Positions 40,912-50,167 are shown, numbered from the stretch's first letter. The stretch: 64,000 bases of DNA from Bacteroidaceae bacterium (GCA_017622495.1 JAGAQY010000032.1:50609-114608); one strand, 5' to 3'. Notes: a model not told the origin generated them from the sequence alone. Translations and numbers: made by a program.

Positions 40912-42144
40912 ATGATAACACTGAAAGAGCTTTACCGCATAGGGCACGGCCCATCGAGTAGCCACACCATGGGGCCACGCAATGCCGCCACCCAATTCCT
41001 GCTACGCAACAACAGCGCCAAGCGCTTCGAGGTCACTCTCTACGGTAGTTTGGCCGCCACAGGTAAGGGACACATGACCGATCAGGCCATACTCGATGTA
41101 CTGGGCGAGCAGCATACTACCATCGTATGGAGACCCAAGGAGTTTCTCTCTTTCCATCCCAATGGCATGAAGTTCCGTTCCCTCAGCGATGCAGGTGAAT
41201 GCCTTGACGAATGGACCGTCTTCAGTGTTGGAGGCGGTGCACTGGCAGAGGAGGGCAAGAAAGCCGTAGAGCACAAGCAGATATACGAGATGAACACTGC
41301 CTCGGAGATTCTTGCCTGGTGCATCAGTACAGGCAAAAGCTACTGGGAATATGTAGAAGAATGCGAAGGACCCGAGATATGGGACTACCTGCGTGAGGTA
41401 TGGGAGACGATGAAGAGTGCCGTACAGCGCGGTTTGGAGCAGGAGGGAGTATTACCAGGGCCGCTCGCCCTACGCCGCAAGGCTGCCCTATACCATGTAC
41501 GCGCCGAGGGCTATCAGCAGTCAATGCGCACACGTGGCCTCCTCTTCGCCTATGCCCTGGCTGTGAGCGAGGAGAATGCTGCCGGAGGAAAGATTGTCAC
41601 CGCACCCACATGCGGCTCGTGCGGCGTATTGCCTGCCGTACTGTATCACCTGTACAGGTCGCGCAACTTCTCGGAACAACGTATCGTACGAGCACTGGCT
41701 ACGGCCGGGCTCTTTGGCAATATCGTCAAGACCAACGCCTCCATCTCGGGTGCCGAGGTGGGCTGTCAAGGTGAGGTAGGCGTAGCCTGTGCTATGGCAG
41801 CGGCCGCCGCCGCACAGCTCTTCGGCGGATTGCCCTCGCAAATTGAGTATGCAGCAGAGATGGGTCTTGAACATCACCTCGGACTCACTTGCGACCCCGT
41901 GTGCGGACTGGTACAGATTCCCTGCATCGAACGCAACGCCTATGCCGCAGCCCGCGCCATGGATGCCAACTCATACGCCATGTTTACCGATGGTGTACAT
42001 CGCGTATCATTCGACAAGGTAGTGGAGGTAATGAAGAAAACCGGCCATGACCTACCCTCACTGTATAAGGAGACTGCCGAAGGCGGACTCGCACAAGACT
42101 ACAAGCAAATGTGGGGCAATGAGGATTCTGCCATGTTCTTCTAA
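40912..42144 (+). CDS. sdaA: L-serine dehydratase, single-chain iron-sulfur type
   Basis: 410 residues. It deaminates L-serine to pyruvate using a [4Fe-4S] cluster. Seen: the beta-domain start LYRIGHGPSSSHTMGPRNAA, GSLAATGKGHMTDQAI, and in the alpha domain the PTCGSCGVLPAVL and GLTCDPVCGLVQIPCIERN cysteine clusters plus GAEVGCQGEVGVACAMAAAA. The order beta then alpha in one chain matches E. coli SdaA. The PAP2 gene is divergent; a perfect palindrome at 42164-42209 follows. Confidence 0.95.
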   Translation: MITLKELYRIGHGPSSSHTMGPRNAATQFLLRNNSAKRFEVTLYGSLAATGKGHMTDQAILDVLGEQHTTIVWRPKEFLSFHPNGMKFRSLSDAGECLDEWTVFSVGGGALAEEGKKAVEHKQIYEMNTASEILAWCISTGKSYWEYVEECEGPEIWDYLREVWETMKSAVQRGLEQEGVLPGPLALRRKAALYHVRAEGYQQSMRTRGLLFAYALAVSEENAAGGKIVTAPTCGSCGVLPAVLYHLYRSRNFSEQRIVRALATAGLFGNIVKTNASISGAEVGCQGEVGVACAMAAAAAAQLFGGLPSQIEYAAEMGLEHHLGLTCDPVCGLVQIPCIERNAYAAARAMDANSYAMFTDGVHRVSFDKVVEVMKKTGHDLPSLYKETAEGGLAQDYKQMWGNEDSAMFF

Positions 42145-42163
42145 AAAGACAGACAACTATATC

Positions 42164-42209
42164 TACAAGCAATCGGAGGTTAGCCGCGGCTAACCTCCGA
42201 TTGCTTGTA
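42164..42209. terminator. Perfect 46-bp palindrome between convergent sdaA and phosphatase genes
   Basis: Each arm is 23 bp (TACAAGCAATCGGAGG..., meeting at GCCGCGGC) with no unpaired loop in the DNA. It includes the last six codons and stop of the phosphatase gene. It should terminate both convergent transcripts and could form a cruciform. Confidence 0.85.
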
Positions 42210-42654
42210 AAAGTCCTTCGCAGGCATCCTCGAGAATGTCAATGACATTTTCAAACCCTTGTGCGCCCCCGTAATAGGGGTCGGGCACATGGTCGACAAC
42301 CTTACCGATGCAATACTCCGTCATACGGTGAATCTTGGCCTCCTCTTCGATACTGGGCGCAAGGTCACGCAAGCGACTGATGTTGCTGTCATCCATACCG
42401 ATGATGAGGTCAAAGTCATAGAAATCGGTCATACACACTGGACGCGACAGATGTGTGATATGATAACCTCGGCGCGACGCGTGAGCACGCATGCGGGGAT
42501 CAGCTTGTTCGCCCTGATGGTAGCTGATGAGTCCAGCTGAGTCTACCAGCACCTCCCGGTCCAATCCTTCGCGTTGAAGGACAGTACGCATAATCTCCTC
42601 CGCCGTACATGAGCGGCAGATGTTGCCAAGACATACAAACAGTATTTTTTTCAT
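42190..42654 (-). CDS. Low-molecular-weight protein tyrosine phosphatase
   Basis: 154 residues, standard for the family. The N-terminal catalytic loop CxxxxxR(S) is FVCLGNICRS (nucleophile Cys8, Arg14) and the general-acid loop is DHVPDPYYGG (Asp in DPYYG). These enzymes dephosphorylate tyrosine and often control capsule and exopolysaccharide export, which fits the neighbouring flippase gene. The start codon overlaps the stop of the flippase by 4 bp (ATGA type), so the two are co-translated. The last codons lie in a 46-bp palindrome. Confidence 0.95.
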   Translation of the reverse strand: MKKILFVCLGNICRSCTAEEIMRTVLQREGLDREVLVDSAGLISYHQGEQADPRMRAHASRRGYHITHLSRPVCMTDFYDFDLIIGMDDSNISRLRDLAPSIEEEAKIHRMTEYCIGKVVDHVPDPYYGGAQGFENVIDILEDACEGLLQAIGG

Positions 42655-44138
42655 TTTACAAATCGCTTTACAAAAGGTATCTGCCTCAGTGGCAAGTCAC
42701 GCTTGACAATATAGGCCACAAAGAGTAGCAACAATAAAGTATTGGCGCTCATGCGTAGCCACTGGTTCTCGATAGACAGCCATTGCGATATGCCATACAA
42801 TGTAAGGGCAAGGGCAAAATAGATGAGGATGCCCTTTACATCGTAGCGGATAGGATGATAATGCTGCCCGATGAAGTAGCTGAGCAACATTGCCGTACCA
42901 TACCCTGCCACGCCTCCCCACGCACAGGCTACATAGCCGTAGCGGGGTACGAAGATGATGTTCACGGCCAGCAACACCACACAGGCGATTATCGACATGA
43001 TGGCACCCCAGTAGGTCTTGTCATTGAGTTTGTACCAGAACGACAGGTTGAAGTAGATACCCATAAAGATCTCGGCCATCATCACGATAGGTACTACGCG
43101 CAACCCCTCCCAATAGGTACGACCCACAAGGAGCTTGAAAAGATCCATATAGAACACCACCACGAGGAAGGCCAACAGGGTGAAGATCACAAAGTACTTC
43201 ATCGTCGTGGCATACATCACATTGTTCTCCTTATTGCGGCTTTGGTTGAACACGAAGGGTTCGTAAGCATAGCGGAAAGCCTGCAACAGCATAGCCATGA
43301 TCATGGCAATCTTGGAACAAGCGCCATAGATACCCAGCTGCACCTCACCTTCGGTGCCGGGCATGATGAAAAGGTAGGTAATCTTGTCGGCCACCTGATT
43401 AAGTATGCCTGCAATACCCAGTATGAGTATGGGCATGGCGTAACGCAGCATGCGGCTTGCCAACTGGCGGTCAAATCCATAGGCCAGTCCCTTCAGTTCG
43501 GGAATGAAACCCAATGTAATGCTCGAGGTACATATCAGGTTGATGATGAAGATATAGCCTACGCTATAGTCGGGATCGTACCACCCCATCCACTCGGGAT
43601 GTGAGGCATGGATGAGAGGAGCCACAAGGAAGATGAAGAGATTGAGCGCAATGCTCATGATGATGTAACCCAGTTTCAGCGCCATAAACTTCAGTGGGCG
43701 ATGTTGCTGCCTAAGATGAGCAAACATGATACTCTGCACGGCATCAATTGCCACAACCGTAGTCATGCAGGCTATGTATTCCGGATGATCGGCATAGCCC
43801 ATAAGCGCACTGATGGGGGCATTGAACACCAGGCACAATATGGCAAAAACCATTGCTACCCCAGTGACGAGCCTTAGCACCGTACCATATACCTTATGGG
43901 CATCTTCACCCTCCTTGGTACTGAAGCGGAAGAGCGTGGTCTCCATTCCGAAAGTGAGCATCACCATCAGCAAGGCTGTATAGGCATACACATTGGTCAC
44001 CACACCGTAGCCGCCACTCTCGGCGGTAATCTTGATCGTATATAGTGGCACCAGCAAGTAGTTGAGAAAGCGCCCCACAATGCTGCTTAAGCCATAGAGT
44101 GCAGTATCTTTGACAAGTGTTTTCAGTTCTTTTGCCAT
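42651..44138 (-). CDS. Oligosaccharide flippase (Wzx/MATE type)
   Basis: 495 residues, about 14 hydrophobic segments; lipid-linked sugar flippase (MOP superfamily). The N-terminus is typical (LVKDTALYGLSSIVGRFLNY, LLVPLYTIKI, YGVVTNVYAYTALLMVMLTF). These transporters move undecaprenyl-linked O-antigen or capsule units across the inner membrane. No glycosyltransferase genes are close, so the transported unit is unknown. It is the first gene of a two-gene operon with the tyrosine phosphatase. The promoter is at 44160-44190. Confidence 0.92.
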   Translation of the reverse strand: MAKELKTLVKDTALYGLSSIVGRFLNYLLVPLYTIKITAESGGYGVVTNVYAYTALLMVMLTFGMETTLFRFSTKEGEDAHKVYGTVLRLVTGVAMVFAILCLVFNAPISALMGYADHPEYIACMTTVVAIDAVQSIMFAHLRQQHRPLKFMALKLGYIIMSIALNLFIFLVAPLIHASHPEWMGWYDPDYSVGYIFIINLICTSSITLGFIPELKGLAYGFDRQLASRMLRYAMPILILGIAGILNQVADKITYLFIMPGTEGEVQLGIYGACSKIAMIMAMLLQAFRYAYEPFVFNQSRNKENNVMYATTMKYFVIFTLLAFLVVVFYMDLFKLLVGRTYWEGLRVVPIVMMAEIFMGIYFNLSFWYKLNDKTYWGAIMSIIACVVLLAVNIIFVPRYGYVACAWGGVAGYGTAMLLSYFIGQHYHPIRYDVKGILIYFALALTLYGISQWLSIENQWLRMSANTLLLLLFVAYIVKRDLPLRQIPFVKRFVK

Positions 44139-44159
44139 ACGAAATTTGCGATATCCTCA

Positions 44160-44190
44160 CAAAAGTAATAACAAATTCACAATTGGCCAA
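44160..44190 (-). promoter_or_regulatory. Promoter of the flippase-phosphatase operon
   Basis: On the minus strand TTG (44188-44190), 20-bp spacer, TACTTTTG (44160-44167). It abuts the first 54-bp repeat of the divergent promoter region. Confidence 0.7.
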
Positions 44191-44191
44191 T

Positions 44192-44245
44192 CGCAATGAA
44201 GATATTTTGCACTCGCCGAGAATAAAACAAGTTTTATTCGCTCGT
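44192..44245 (+). repeat. 54-bp direct repeat, copy 1, upstream of the DEAD-box gene
   Basis: Identical to 44265-44318 over all 54 bp (period 73). Each contains TGCACTCGCCGAG, the hairpin GAATAAAAC-AA-GTTTTATTC and GCTCGT. Copy 1 has no -7 box directly after it. Confidence 0.9.
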
Positions 44246-44264
44246 AAGGGCATCTTTATTGCTG

Positions 44265-44332
44265 CGCAATGAAGATATTTTGCACTCGCCGAGAATAAAA
44301 CAAGTTTTATTCGCTCGTTTTTATTATCTTTG
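44265..44332 (+). promoter_or_regulatory. 54-bp repeat copy 2 with hairpin-type promoter of the DEAD-box helicase
   Basis: Repeat 44265-44318, then TTTTTAT and -7 box TATCTTTG (44325-44332), 28 bp before the ATG. The hairpin GAATAAAAC-AA-GTTTTATTC occupies the place where a -33 element would be. Confidence 0.8.
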
Positions 44333-44360
44333 TCGCTTAAAATAAACAACGATACATCGT

Positions 44361-46337
44361 ATGCGCACATTCGAAGAGCTGGGCGTAATGCCCGAGATAT
44401 GTGAAGCCATCAGTGAATTGGGCTTCGAGCATCCCATGCCAGTGCAAGAAGAGGTAATCCCCTATCTACTGGGCAACGGTAATGACGTCGTGGCATTGGC
44501 CCAGACTGGAACGGGCAAAACAGCAGCATTCGGTCTGCCCATCATACAGAAAGCAGACCCCGCTCTACCCTACGCACAGGCACTCATACTGAGCCCCACC
44601 CGCGAGCTCTGCCTCCAGATCGCCGATGACCTCGCCTCTTTCTCCAAATATGTAGAGGGACTGCGCGTAGTGCCCATGTATGGTGGCACATCCATAGAGA
44701 ACCAGATACGCAACGTGCGCCGCGGTGTACACATCATCGTAGCCACACCAGGCCGCCTCATCGACCTCATGGAGCGTGGCGTGGTGGACCTCTCTACCGT
44801 GCGCGACGTAGTGCTCGACGAGGCCGACGAAATGCTCAACATGGGCTTTACCGACAGCATCAACCGCATCCTCGAGGATGTACCCGCCGACCGCAACACA
44901 CTGCTCTTCTCTGCTACCATGAGCAAGGAGATAGCCGCTATAGCCAAAAACTACCTTACCGATGCACATGAAATCGTGATAGGCAACAAGAACGAGGGCG
45001 CCAAGAATGTGAACCACGTGTATTATATGGTGCACGCCAAGGACAAATACCTTGCACTGAAACGTATTGCCGACTACTACCCCAACATATACGGTATCAT
45101 CTTCTGTCGCACACGCATGGAGACACAGGAAATTGCCGACAAGCTCATACAAGATGGCTATAATGCCGATGCCCTGCACGGCGAGTTGTCACAACAGCAA
45201 CGCGACCTTACCATGCAGAAATTCCGCAAACGCCGTATACAGTTGCTCGTGGCAACCGATGTGGCAGCACGCGGACTCGACGTAGACGACCTCACTCATG
45301 TGATCAACTACGGCTTGCCCGACGACACGGAAAACTACACCCACCGTAGCGGACGCACCGGCCGTGCGGGCAAACGAGGGACCTCCATCGCCATCATCAA
45401 CTTGCGCGAGCGCGGCCGCATGCGCGAAATAGAAAAGGTCATCGGCAAGGAGTTTGTCAAGGGTACTCTACCTACAGGCAAGGAGATATGCGAGAAACAG
45501 CTGTGGAAAGTGATTGACGATATCGAGAAGACCGAGGTGCGCGAAGACGACATCGCAGAGTTCTTGCCATCGATATACCGCAAACTCGACTGGCTGGATA
45601 AGGAAGACATCATACGCCGCGTGGTGACACGTGAGTTTGGCCGATTCGTGGAGTACTACAGCAATGCGCCCGAACCAGAAGCGGTCATAGAACGAGGTCA
45701 ACGGACAAAAGACAACAGACAACGGGCAAAAGGCGAGGAAGGACCACGCAAACGTCGTGAAAAGGGCGAAGGCCCACGCAAAGCAGAGAAGGGCTATGTA
45801 CGCTTTTTCGTGAACCGCGGCAAGCGCGACGGTTTCTATGCCTCACAAATTATCGACCTGGTAAACCGCCACGTGCGCCACGAGCGTATCGAGATGGGGC
45901 GCATCGACCTGATGCAAAACTTCTCATTCTTCGAGGTACCCGAGAAACAGGCAGACACAGTGACTCGTGCCTTGAGCCACGCCCATGTGAACGGACAGCA
46001 CGTAGTAGTGGAACCTGCAGGAGAGGATATGGGTCAACAGTCAACGGACAACAGACAACAGCCTGCAGACGACAGACAGCGCAAACCGAAAAAACGCGAT
46101 GAAATGGGCTATTCTGACAACGGCTTTGCCCGATTCGAGAAGAAGAACAAAAGACGCGACAACCCGGAGGTTCGCACCAAACCCTCACGCGAAGAACGCG
46201 GATACACCAGCAAACGTGGCCCCATGAAGAAAGACGACTGGAAACAATACTTCCAACACGACGACCGTCCTCTACGCGGAGCCGAACCCGACTTCAGCGA
46301 GGAGGGATGGGCACGTCGCAAGCCAAAGAAACGGTGA
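44361..46337 (+). CDS. DEAD-box ATP-dependent RNA helicase (DeaD/CsdA-like)
   Basis: 658 residues. Q motif (FEELGVMPEICEAISELGFE), motif I AQTGTGKTAAFG, Ia PTRELCLQIA, motif II LDEADEML, motif III SATMSK, IV-VI FCRTRMETQE, ATDVAARGLDVD, and HRSGRTGRAGK. After the core comes a DbpA-like RNA-binding domain (RFFVNRGKRDGFYASQIIDL). Two low-complexity stretches are found in the linkers (QRTKDNRQRAKGEEG; QQSTDNRQQPADDRQRK), encoded by GTCAACGGACAA-type repeats. The tail is basic and charged. It should unwind RNA in ribosome assembly or at low temperature. Confidence 0.94.
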   Translation: MRTFEELGVMPEICEAISELGFEHPMPVQEEVIPYLLGNGNDVVALAQTGTGKTAAFGLPIIQKADPALPYAQALILSPTRELCLQIADDLASFSKYVEGLRVVPMYGGTSIENQIRNVRRGVHIIVATPGRLIDLMERGVVDLSTVRDVVLDEADEMLNMGFTDSINRILEDVPADRNTLLFSATMSKEIAAIAKNYLTDAHEIVIGNKNEGAKNVNHVYYMVHAKDKYLALKRIADYYPNIYGIIFCRTRMETQEIADKLIQDGYNADALHGELSQQQRDLTMQKFRKRRIQLLVATDVAARGLDVDDLTHVINYGLPDDTENYTHRSGRTGRAGKRGTSIAIINLRERGRMREIEKVIGKEFVKGTLPTGKEICEKQLWKVIDDIEKTEVREDDIAEFLPSIYRKLDWLDKEDIIRRVVTREFGRFVEYYSNAPEPEAVIERGQRTKDNRQRAKGEEGPRKRREKGEGPRKAEKGYVRFFVNRGKRDGFYASQIIDLVNRHVRHERIEMGRIDLMQNFSFFEVPEKQADTVTRALSHAHVNGQHVVVEPAGEDMGQQSTDNRQQPADDRQRKPKKRDEMGYSDNGFARFEKKNKRRDNPEVRTKPSREERGYTSKRGPMKKDDWKQYFQHDDRPLRGAEPDFSEEGWARRKPKKR

Positions 46338-46370
46338 CAACAAATTATAGGATTATTGACAAATATTCAG

Positions 46371-46378
46371 TACCTTTG
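46371..46378 (+). promoter_or_regulatory. -7 box (TACCTTTG) for prfB
   Basis: Fits TAnnTTTG, 24 bp before the prfB ATG. Confidence 0.65.
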
Positions 46379-46401
46379 CACCCCGTAAAAACAGACATCA
46401 A

Positions 46402-47520
46402 ATGATTACACTTGACCAACTGAAAGATATTAAAGAACGCACAGAGGCACTCAATCGCTATCTGGCCATCGAGGACAAACTGATCCAGGTAGAAGAGGAG
46501 CAACTTCGCACCCAGGTTCCAGGCTTCTGGGACGATGCCAAGAAGGCAGAGGCACAGATGAAAAAAGTAAAGGACCTGCAGTCCTGGATTGATGGATACA
46601 AGCAGGTGAAGAGCCTTGCCGATGAGGTAGAGGTTGCCTTCGAATTTTGCAAGGATGAACTCATCTCGGAGGAGGAACTCGACACTGCCTATGCCACAGC
46701 TTTGGAGGCCATAGAAGCGCTGGAACTGAAGAATATGCTACGCCAAGAGGCCGACCAGATGGACTGTGTACTCAAGATAAACTCCGGTGCAGGCGGTACC
46801 GAGGCACAAGACTGGGCATCGATGCTCATGCGCATGTATATGCGTTGGGCCGAAGCCAACAACTACAAGCTGCGCGTGTCAAACCTTCAAGAGGGTGACG
46901 AGGCTGGCATCAAGACCGTGACCATGGAGCTTGAGGGACCCTTTGCATACGGATACCTCAAGGGTGAGAATGGAGTGCATCGCCTCGTGCGCGTGTCGCC
47001 ATACAATGCACAGGGAAAGCGTATGACCTCATTCGCATCGGTATTCGTGACTCCGCTCATCGACGATAGCATAGAGATAGAGATCAACCCCGCTCTATTG
47101 TCGTGGGACACCTTCCGAAGCGGTGGTGCCGGCGGTCAGAATGTAAACAAGGTGGAATCAGGCGTGCGCCTGCGCTATCAATATACCGACCCCTATACCG
47201 GTGTGCAGGAGGAGATCATGATCGAAAATACCGAGACTCGAGACCAGCCCAAGAACAAAGAGAACGCCTTGCGCCTATTGCGTTCACAACTCTATGACCG
47301 TGAACTGCAACACCGCATGGAGGAGCAGGCTAAGGTAGAGGCCGGCAAAAAGAAGATTGAGTGGGGATCACAGATTCGCAGTTACGTATTTGACGACCGT
47401 CGCGTGAAAGACCACCGCACAGGACACCAGACCTCAGACGTAGGCGGTGTGATGGACGGTAAGATTGACGGTTTCATCAAATCATACTTGATGTCAAGTT
47501 CTTCTTCTGAGGAGGAGTAA
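46402..47520 (+). CDS. prfB: Peptide chain release factor 2
   Basis: 372 residues in one uninterrupted frame. It recognises UGA and UAA stop codons. The GGQ hydrolysis motif is at residues 244-246 (GGAGGQNVNKVESG) and the codon-recognition loop reads RVSPYNAQGKR, with SPY where many RF2 have SPF. E. coli and many other bacteria need a +1 frameshift near codon 25; here the N-terminal region (VPGFWDDAKKAEAQM) is continuous, so no programmed frameshift is required. It is likely co-transcribed with the CYTH gene 37 bp downstream. Confidence 0.95.
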   Translation: MITLDQLKDIKERTEALNRYLAIEDKLIQVEEEQLRTQVPGFWDDAKKAEAQMKKVKDLQSWIDGYKQVKSLADEVEVAFEFCKDELISEEELDTAYATALEAIEALELKNMLRQEADQMDCVLKINSGAGGTEAQDWASMLMRMYMRWAEANNYKLRVSNLQEGDEAGIKTVTMELEGPFAYGYLKGENGVHRLVRVSPYNAQGKRMTSFASVFVTPLIDDSIEIEINPALLSWDTFRSGGAGGQNVNKVESGVRLRYQYTDPYTGVQEEIMIENTETRDQPKNKENALRLLRSQLYDRELQHRMEEQAKVEAGKKKIEWGSQIRSYVFDDRRVKDHRTGHQTSDVGGVMDGKIDGFIKSYLMSSSSSEEE

Positions 47521-47557
47521 ACCTCTACTATAATACCAACCCGTAACCCGTCATACG

Positions 47558-48028
47558 ATGCAAGAGATAGAACGTAAATTCCTTGTCACCGACAATAGCT
47601 ACCGCAACATTGCCTACGACAAGTCTGAGATACTACAGGGATACATTTGCAGCGGACATGGACATACGGTGCGCGTACGTACTCGCGCCAATAAGGGCTA
47701 CCTCACCATCAAAGGTCCGTCAACCGATGGAATAAGCCGTTTCGAATGGGAGAAGGAGATCAGTCTGCAAGATGCTCGTGACCTGTTTAACCTTTGCCGT
47801 GCCGGACGTATAGAGAAAACCCGCTATCTGGTCAAGAACGGCAAGCATATCATCGAGGTGGACGAGTTTCACGGCGAGAACGAAGGCCTCGTATTTGCCG
47901 AGATAGAGCTATCTGATGTAAACGAGCATTTCTTCCGTCCCGCATTCTTAGGTGAAGAGGTTACTGGCGACAAGCGCTACTACAACGCATACATAAGCAA
48001 GCACCCATACTGCACTTGGGAAAAGTAG
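47558..48028 (+). CDS. CYTH domain protein (triphosphate tunnel metalloenzyme)
   Basis: 156 residues. The signature EIERKFLV begins at residue 3. Further charged strand motifs typical of the tunnel follow: HTVRVRTRANKGYLTIKG, FEWEKEISLQDARDLF, IEKTRYLVKNGKHIIEVDEF and EIELSDVNEHF. Members hydrolyse inorganic triphosphate or make cyclic nucleotides; most small bacterial ones are tripolyphosphatases. The substrate cannot be decided here. It follows prfB closely and ends 13 bp before the convergent EnvC-like gene. Confidence 0.93.
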   Translation: MQEIERKFLVTDNSYRNIAYDKSEILQGYICSGHGHTVRVRTRANKGYLTIKGPSTDGISRFEWEKEISLQDARDLFNLCRAGRIEKTRYLVKNGKHIIEVDEFHGENEGLVFAEIELSDVNEHFFRPAFLGEEVTGDKRYYNAYISKHPYCTWEK

Positions 48029-48041
48029 CCCAATATGGCTC

Positions 48042-49304
48042 CTAAAATCCTATCCACTGCTCAGGGTTGAGCCTCTCTCTGTCTCTACGCAGTTGGAACT
48101 GCATGGTATAGTTACCCGACATATCAGCCTTAATCAGGCCCAAGGGTTCGTTAATCTTTACTTTCTCCCCCTTCTTTACTTTCAGTTCAGACAGGTTGAA
48201 GTAGGCAGAGATATATTGCCCGTGCCGTATCATCACAATGTAGGATCCCTGTATCTGCGGATGCTCAAAGATAGCCGATACCGTGCCATCAAACACCGCC
48301 CTTGCCTGGCAGTTCATATGTCCGCGTATGTCAACGCCATGATTGTTGATCTTCACATTCTTCAGCCCCTCTACATAGTTGATACCATAGTGCGAGGTAA
48401 TCAGATAAGGGCCTGTGATAGGTACGGGAAGATGTCCCTTGTTACTTTGGAATGACCCGCTCAACTTCTTGTCGGCAGCACTCTCGCGATAGGCTGGCAT
48501 GGGAGTGCCGGCCTTCTGTTCCTTGGTTGGAGTTGGAGTATCGCTACCATTTTTCTTGCGCATTTCGGCCTCTTGTGCTGCAATCTCTTCCTCGATGAGA
48601 CGGTTTATCTGCTCATTAAGCTTGTCTCGCTCGCGTTGCTGCTTGGCTATGCGCTTGCGTATCTCGGTCTGTTTCTTTTTGAATCCGTCTACAATCTTCC
48701 GCTGCTCGGCCTCTTGACGATCAAGTTCTTTCTTCTCCTCTACCCGCTTGGCCAACAATTCTTTCTTGGCCTCCTTGGTTGTCCCCAGTTCTGCACGTTT
48801 TGCATCCAGTTCCTTCTGTTTCTCCATAAGTTCCTCTCCCTGCTTCTGCTGGAATCCCGAGTACTCACGCAAGTAACGTGTGCGACGCACCATCTGATTG
48901 AACGACTCGGCCGAGAGAAGAAACATCAGGCGATTCTCAAAGGTGTTTTTATGCGTCATCAAGCGCAGTGCATGAGCATAATGCTCGCGCCGGCGCTCAA
49001 GTTCTATCTGCAGTGTCCTCAACTGTGCCTCTATTTGGGCCAGTTCGCGGTCTATCGCCTTGACATCGGCATCGAGGCGGTCAACAAACTGTTTCTGTTT
49101 CTTTATCTGTGCGGTCAGAGCCGAGAGTTGAGCCAGCTGTCCGTCAATGTCTTTCTGCGATGACGTCAATAGCTTCTTCGACTCTGCGATCTCCTGTTCT
49201 ATCTTGTTGCGTTGGTTCTCCATCTCCTTCACCTTCGGATTGGTCTGAGCATAGGCACAACCCAAGGAGAACAGTACAAGAATGAAGCTCAGGACCCTTC
49301 TCAT
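48042..49304 (-). CDS. EnvC-like murein hydrolase activator (degenerate LytM)
   Basis: 420 residues. A signal peptide (MRRVLSFILVLFSLGCAYAQ) is followed by a long coiled coil (about 25-240), a Thr/Pro-rich linker and a LytM/M23-type domain (about 300-418). The zinc motif HxxxD is present in NNHGVDIRGH, but the second HxH is lost: YISAYFNLSELK has Asn where active enzymes have His. This is the pattern of EnvC, which activates amidases rather than cutting peptidoglycan itself. It overlaps the DUF4292 gene by 4 bp and ends the TPR-DUF4292-EnvC operon. Confidence 0.88.
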   Translation of the reverse strand: MRRVLSFILVLFSLGCAYAQTNPKVKEMENQRNKIEQEIAESKKLLTSSQKDIDGQLAQLSALTAQIKKQKQFVDRLDADVKAIDRELAQIEAQLRTLQIELERRREHYAHALRLMTHKNTFENRLMFLLSAESFNQMVRRTRYLREYSGFQQKQGEELMEKQKELDAKRAELGTTKEAKKELLAKRVEEKKELDRQEAEQRKIVDGFKKKQTEIRKRIAKQQRERDKLNEQINRLIEEEIAAQEAEMRKKNGSDTPTPTKEQKAGTPMPAYRESAADKKLSGSFQSNKGHLPVPITGPYLITSHYGINYVEGLKNVKINNHGVDIRGHMNCQARAVFDGTVSAIFEHPQIQGSYIVMIRHGQYISAYFNLSELKVKKGEKVKINEPLGLIKADMSGNYTMQFQLRRDRERLNPEQWIGF

Positions 49305-50167
49305 CTCAACGAACCTAATACAGACAACAACTCCTCAATGTCCACCTGCTGGTAGCGCGACAGGTCGGTACCCGCCTTCCACGACTTGTCTGAGCACGAC
49401 ACACCGCTGAGTGTGATATGTGCGCCCAACGTAGCAGACCCTCCCGAAAGGGAAATGTCATGCGAGGTAGGCACCACAAATCCATCTATATCATCAAACA
49501 TATCGTATCGCCACGTAGCTTCGTAAAAGCTAATGTTCAGCTGCGTCTGCTCCAGGCGCATGAGTTCCTCATCAGTATAGAAATGATGCTTCACCCAACC
49601 TTGCTCTCTGGGGCGCAACACTTGCTGTGTGCCCGACTGATACACAGAGAAGGCATCGCGCACATCGACTTCGGTGCTGGCTCCGGGTACGAACAGGCGG
49701 TTCCAAAAGAGCGCCTGAATGGTAGCAAAACTGATGCCTGCCTTCGCCAGCACACCCGACGTGTAGCTGGCCTTCACGTACTTTTTGTTTACTCGGTCAA
49801 TAATATATACCACATCGGGCCTTACCTCCAGAGAAGCTATTTCCATCAGTCCGAAAGCAGTAAAGCTGACCTGTATCACCTCATTGTATCTCATGCGCAA
49901 GCGTCCCTTGAATGAGACGGGGCGGCTGTTGTAATCCATATCAACACCCATCTTGGCCGTCAGGTCGGTCATGCCTTCGGCAGGTCGAGTGAGGGTCTGC
50001 ATGCGCTCGGCTTGCTGTTGCTGTTTCTGCATAGCCACCTCTTCGACCTTCTTTGAAGTGCGGCAAGCATTAAACGTGCATAGCACTACAGCTATGCAAA
50101 GGATGTTGCACACCAGTCGCAAGCCTCTTGCCGACCCGCATGTACCGTTTTGTACAGTTCTGTTCAT
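49301..50167 (-). CDS. DUF4292 lipoprotein (LolA/LolB-like fold likely)
   Basis: 288 residues. The N-terminus carries a lipoprotein signal with lipobox FNAC (LCIAVVLCTFNACRTSKK). The rest is DUF4292: AKMGVDMDYNSRPVSFKGRL, MRYNEVIQVSFTAFGLMEIA, VVYIIDRVNKKYVKASY and a DIDGFVVPTSHDISLSG segment. The family is restricted to Bacteroidetes and is thought to resemble LolA/LolB-type lipid or lipoprotein binding proteins. It lies between a TPR lipoprotein gene and the EnvC-like gene. It is inferred to be attached to the outer membrane inner leaflet. Confidence 0.88.
   Translation of the reverse strand: MNRTVQNGTCGSARGLRLVCNILCIAVVLCTFNACRTSKKVEEVAMQKQQQQAERMQTLTRPAEGMTDLTAKMGVDMDYNSRPVSFKGRLRMRYNEVIQVSFTAFGLMEIASLEVRPDVVYIIDRVNKKYVKASYTSGVLAKAGISFATIQALFWNRLFVPGASTEVDVRDAFSVYQSGTQQVLRPREQGWVKHHFYTDEELMRLEQTQLNISFYEATWRYDMFDDIDGFVVPTSHDISLSGGSATLGAHITLSGVSCSDKSWKAGTDLSRYQQVDIEELLSVLGSLR

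Noticed and set aside
46402..46500. Programmed frameshift in prfB
   Set aside because: The reading frame is continuous from the ATG through the family-conserved N-terminus, without an internal stop.
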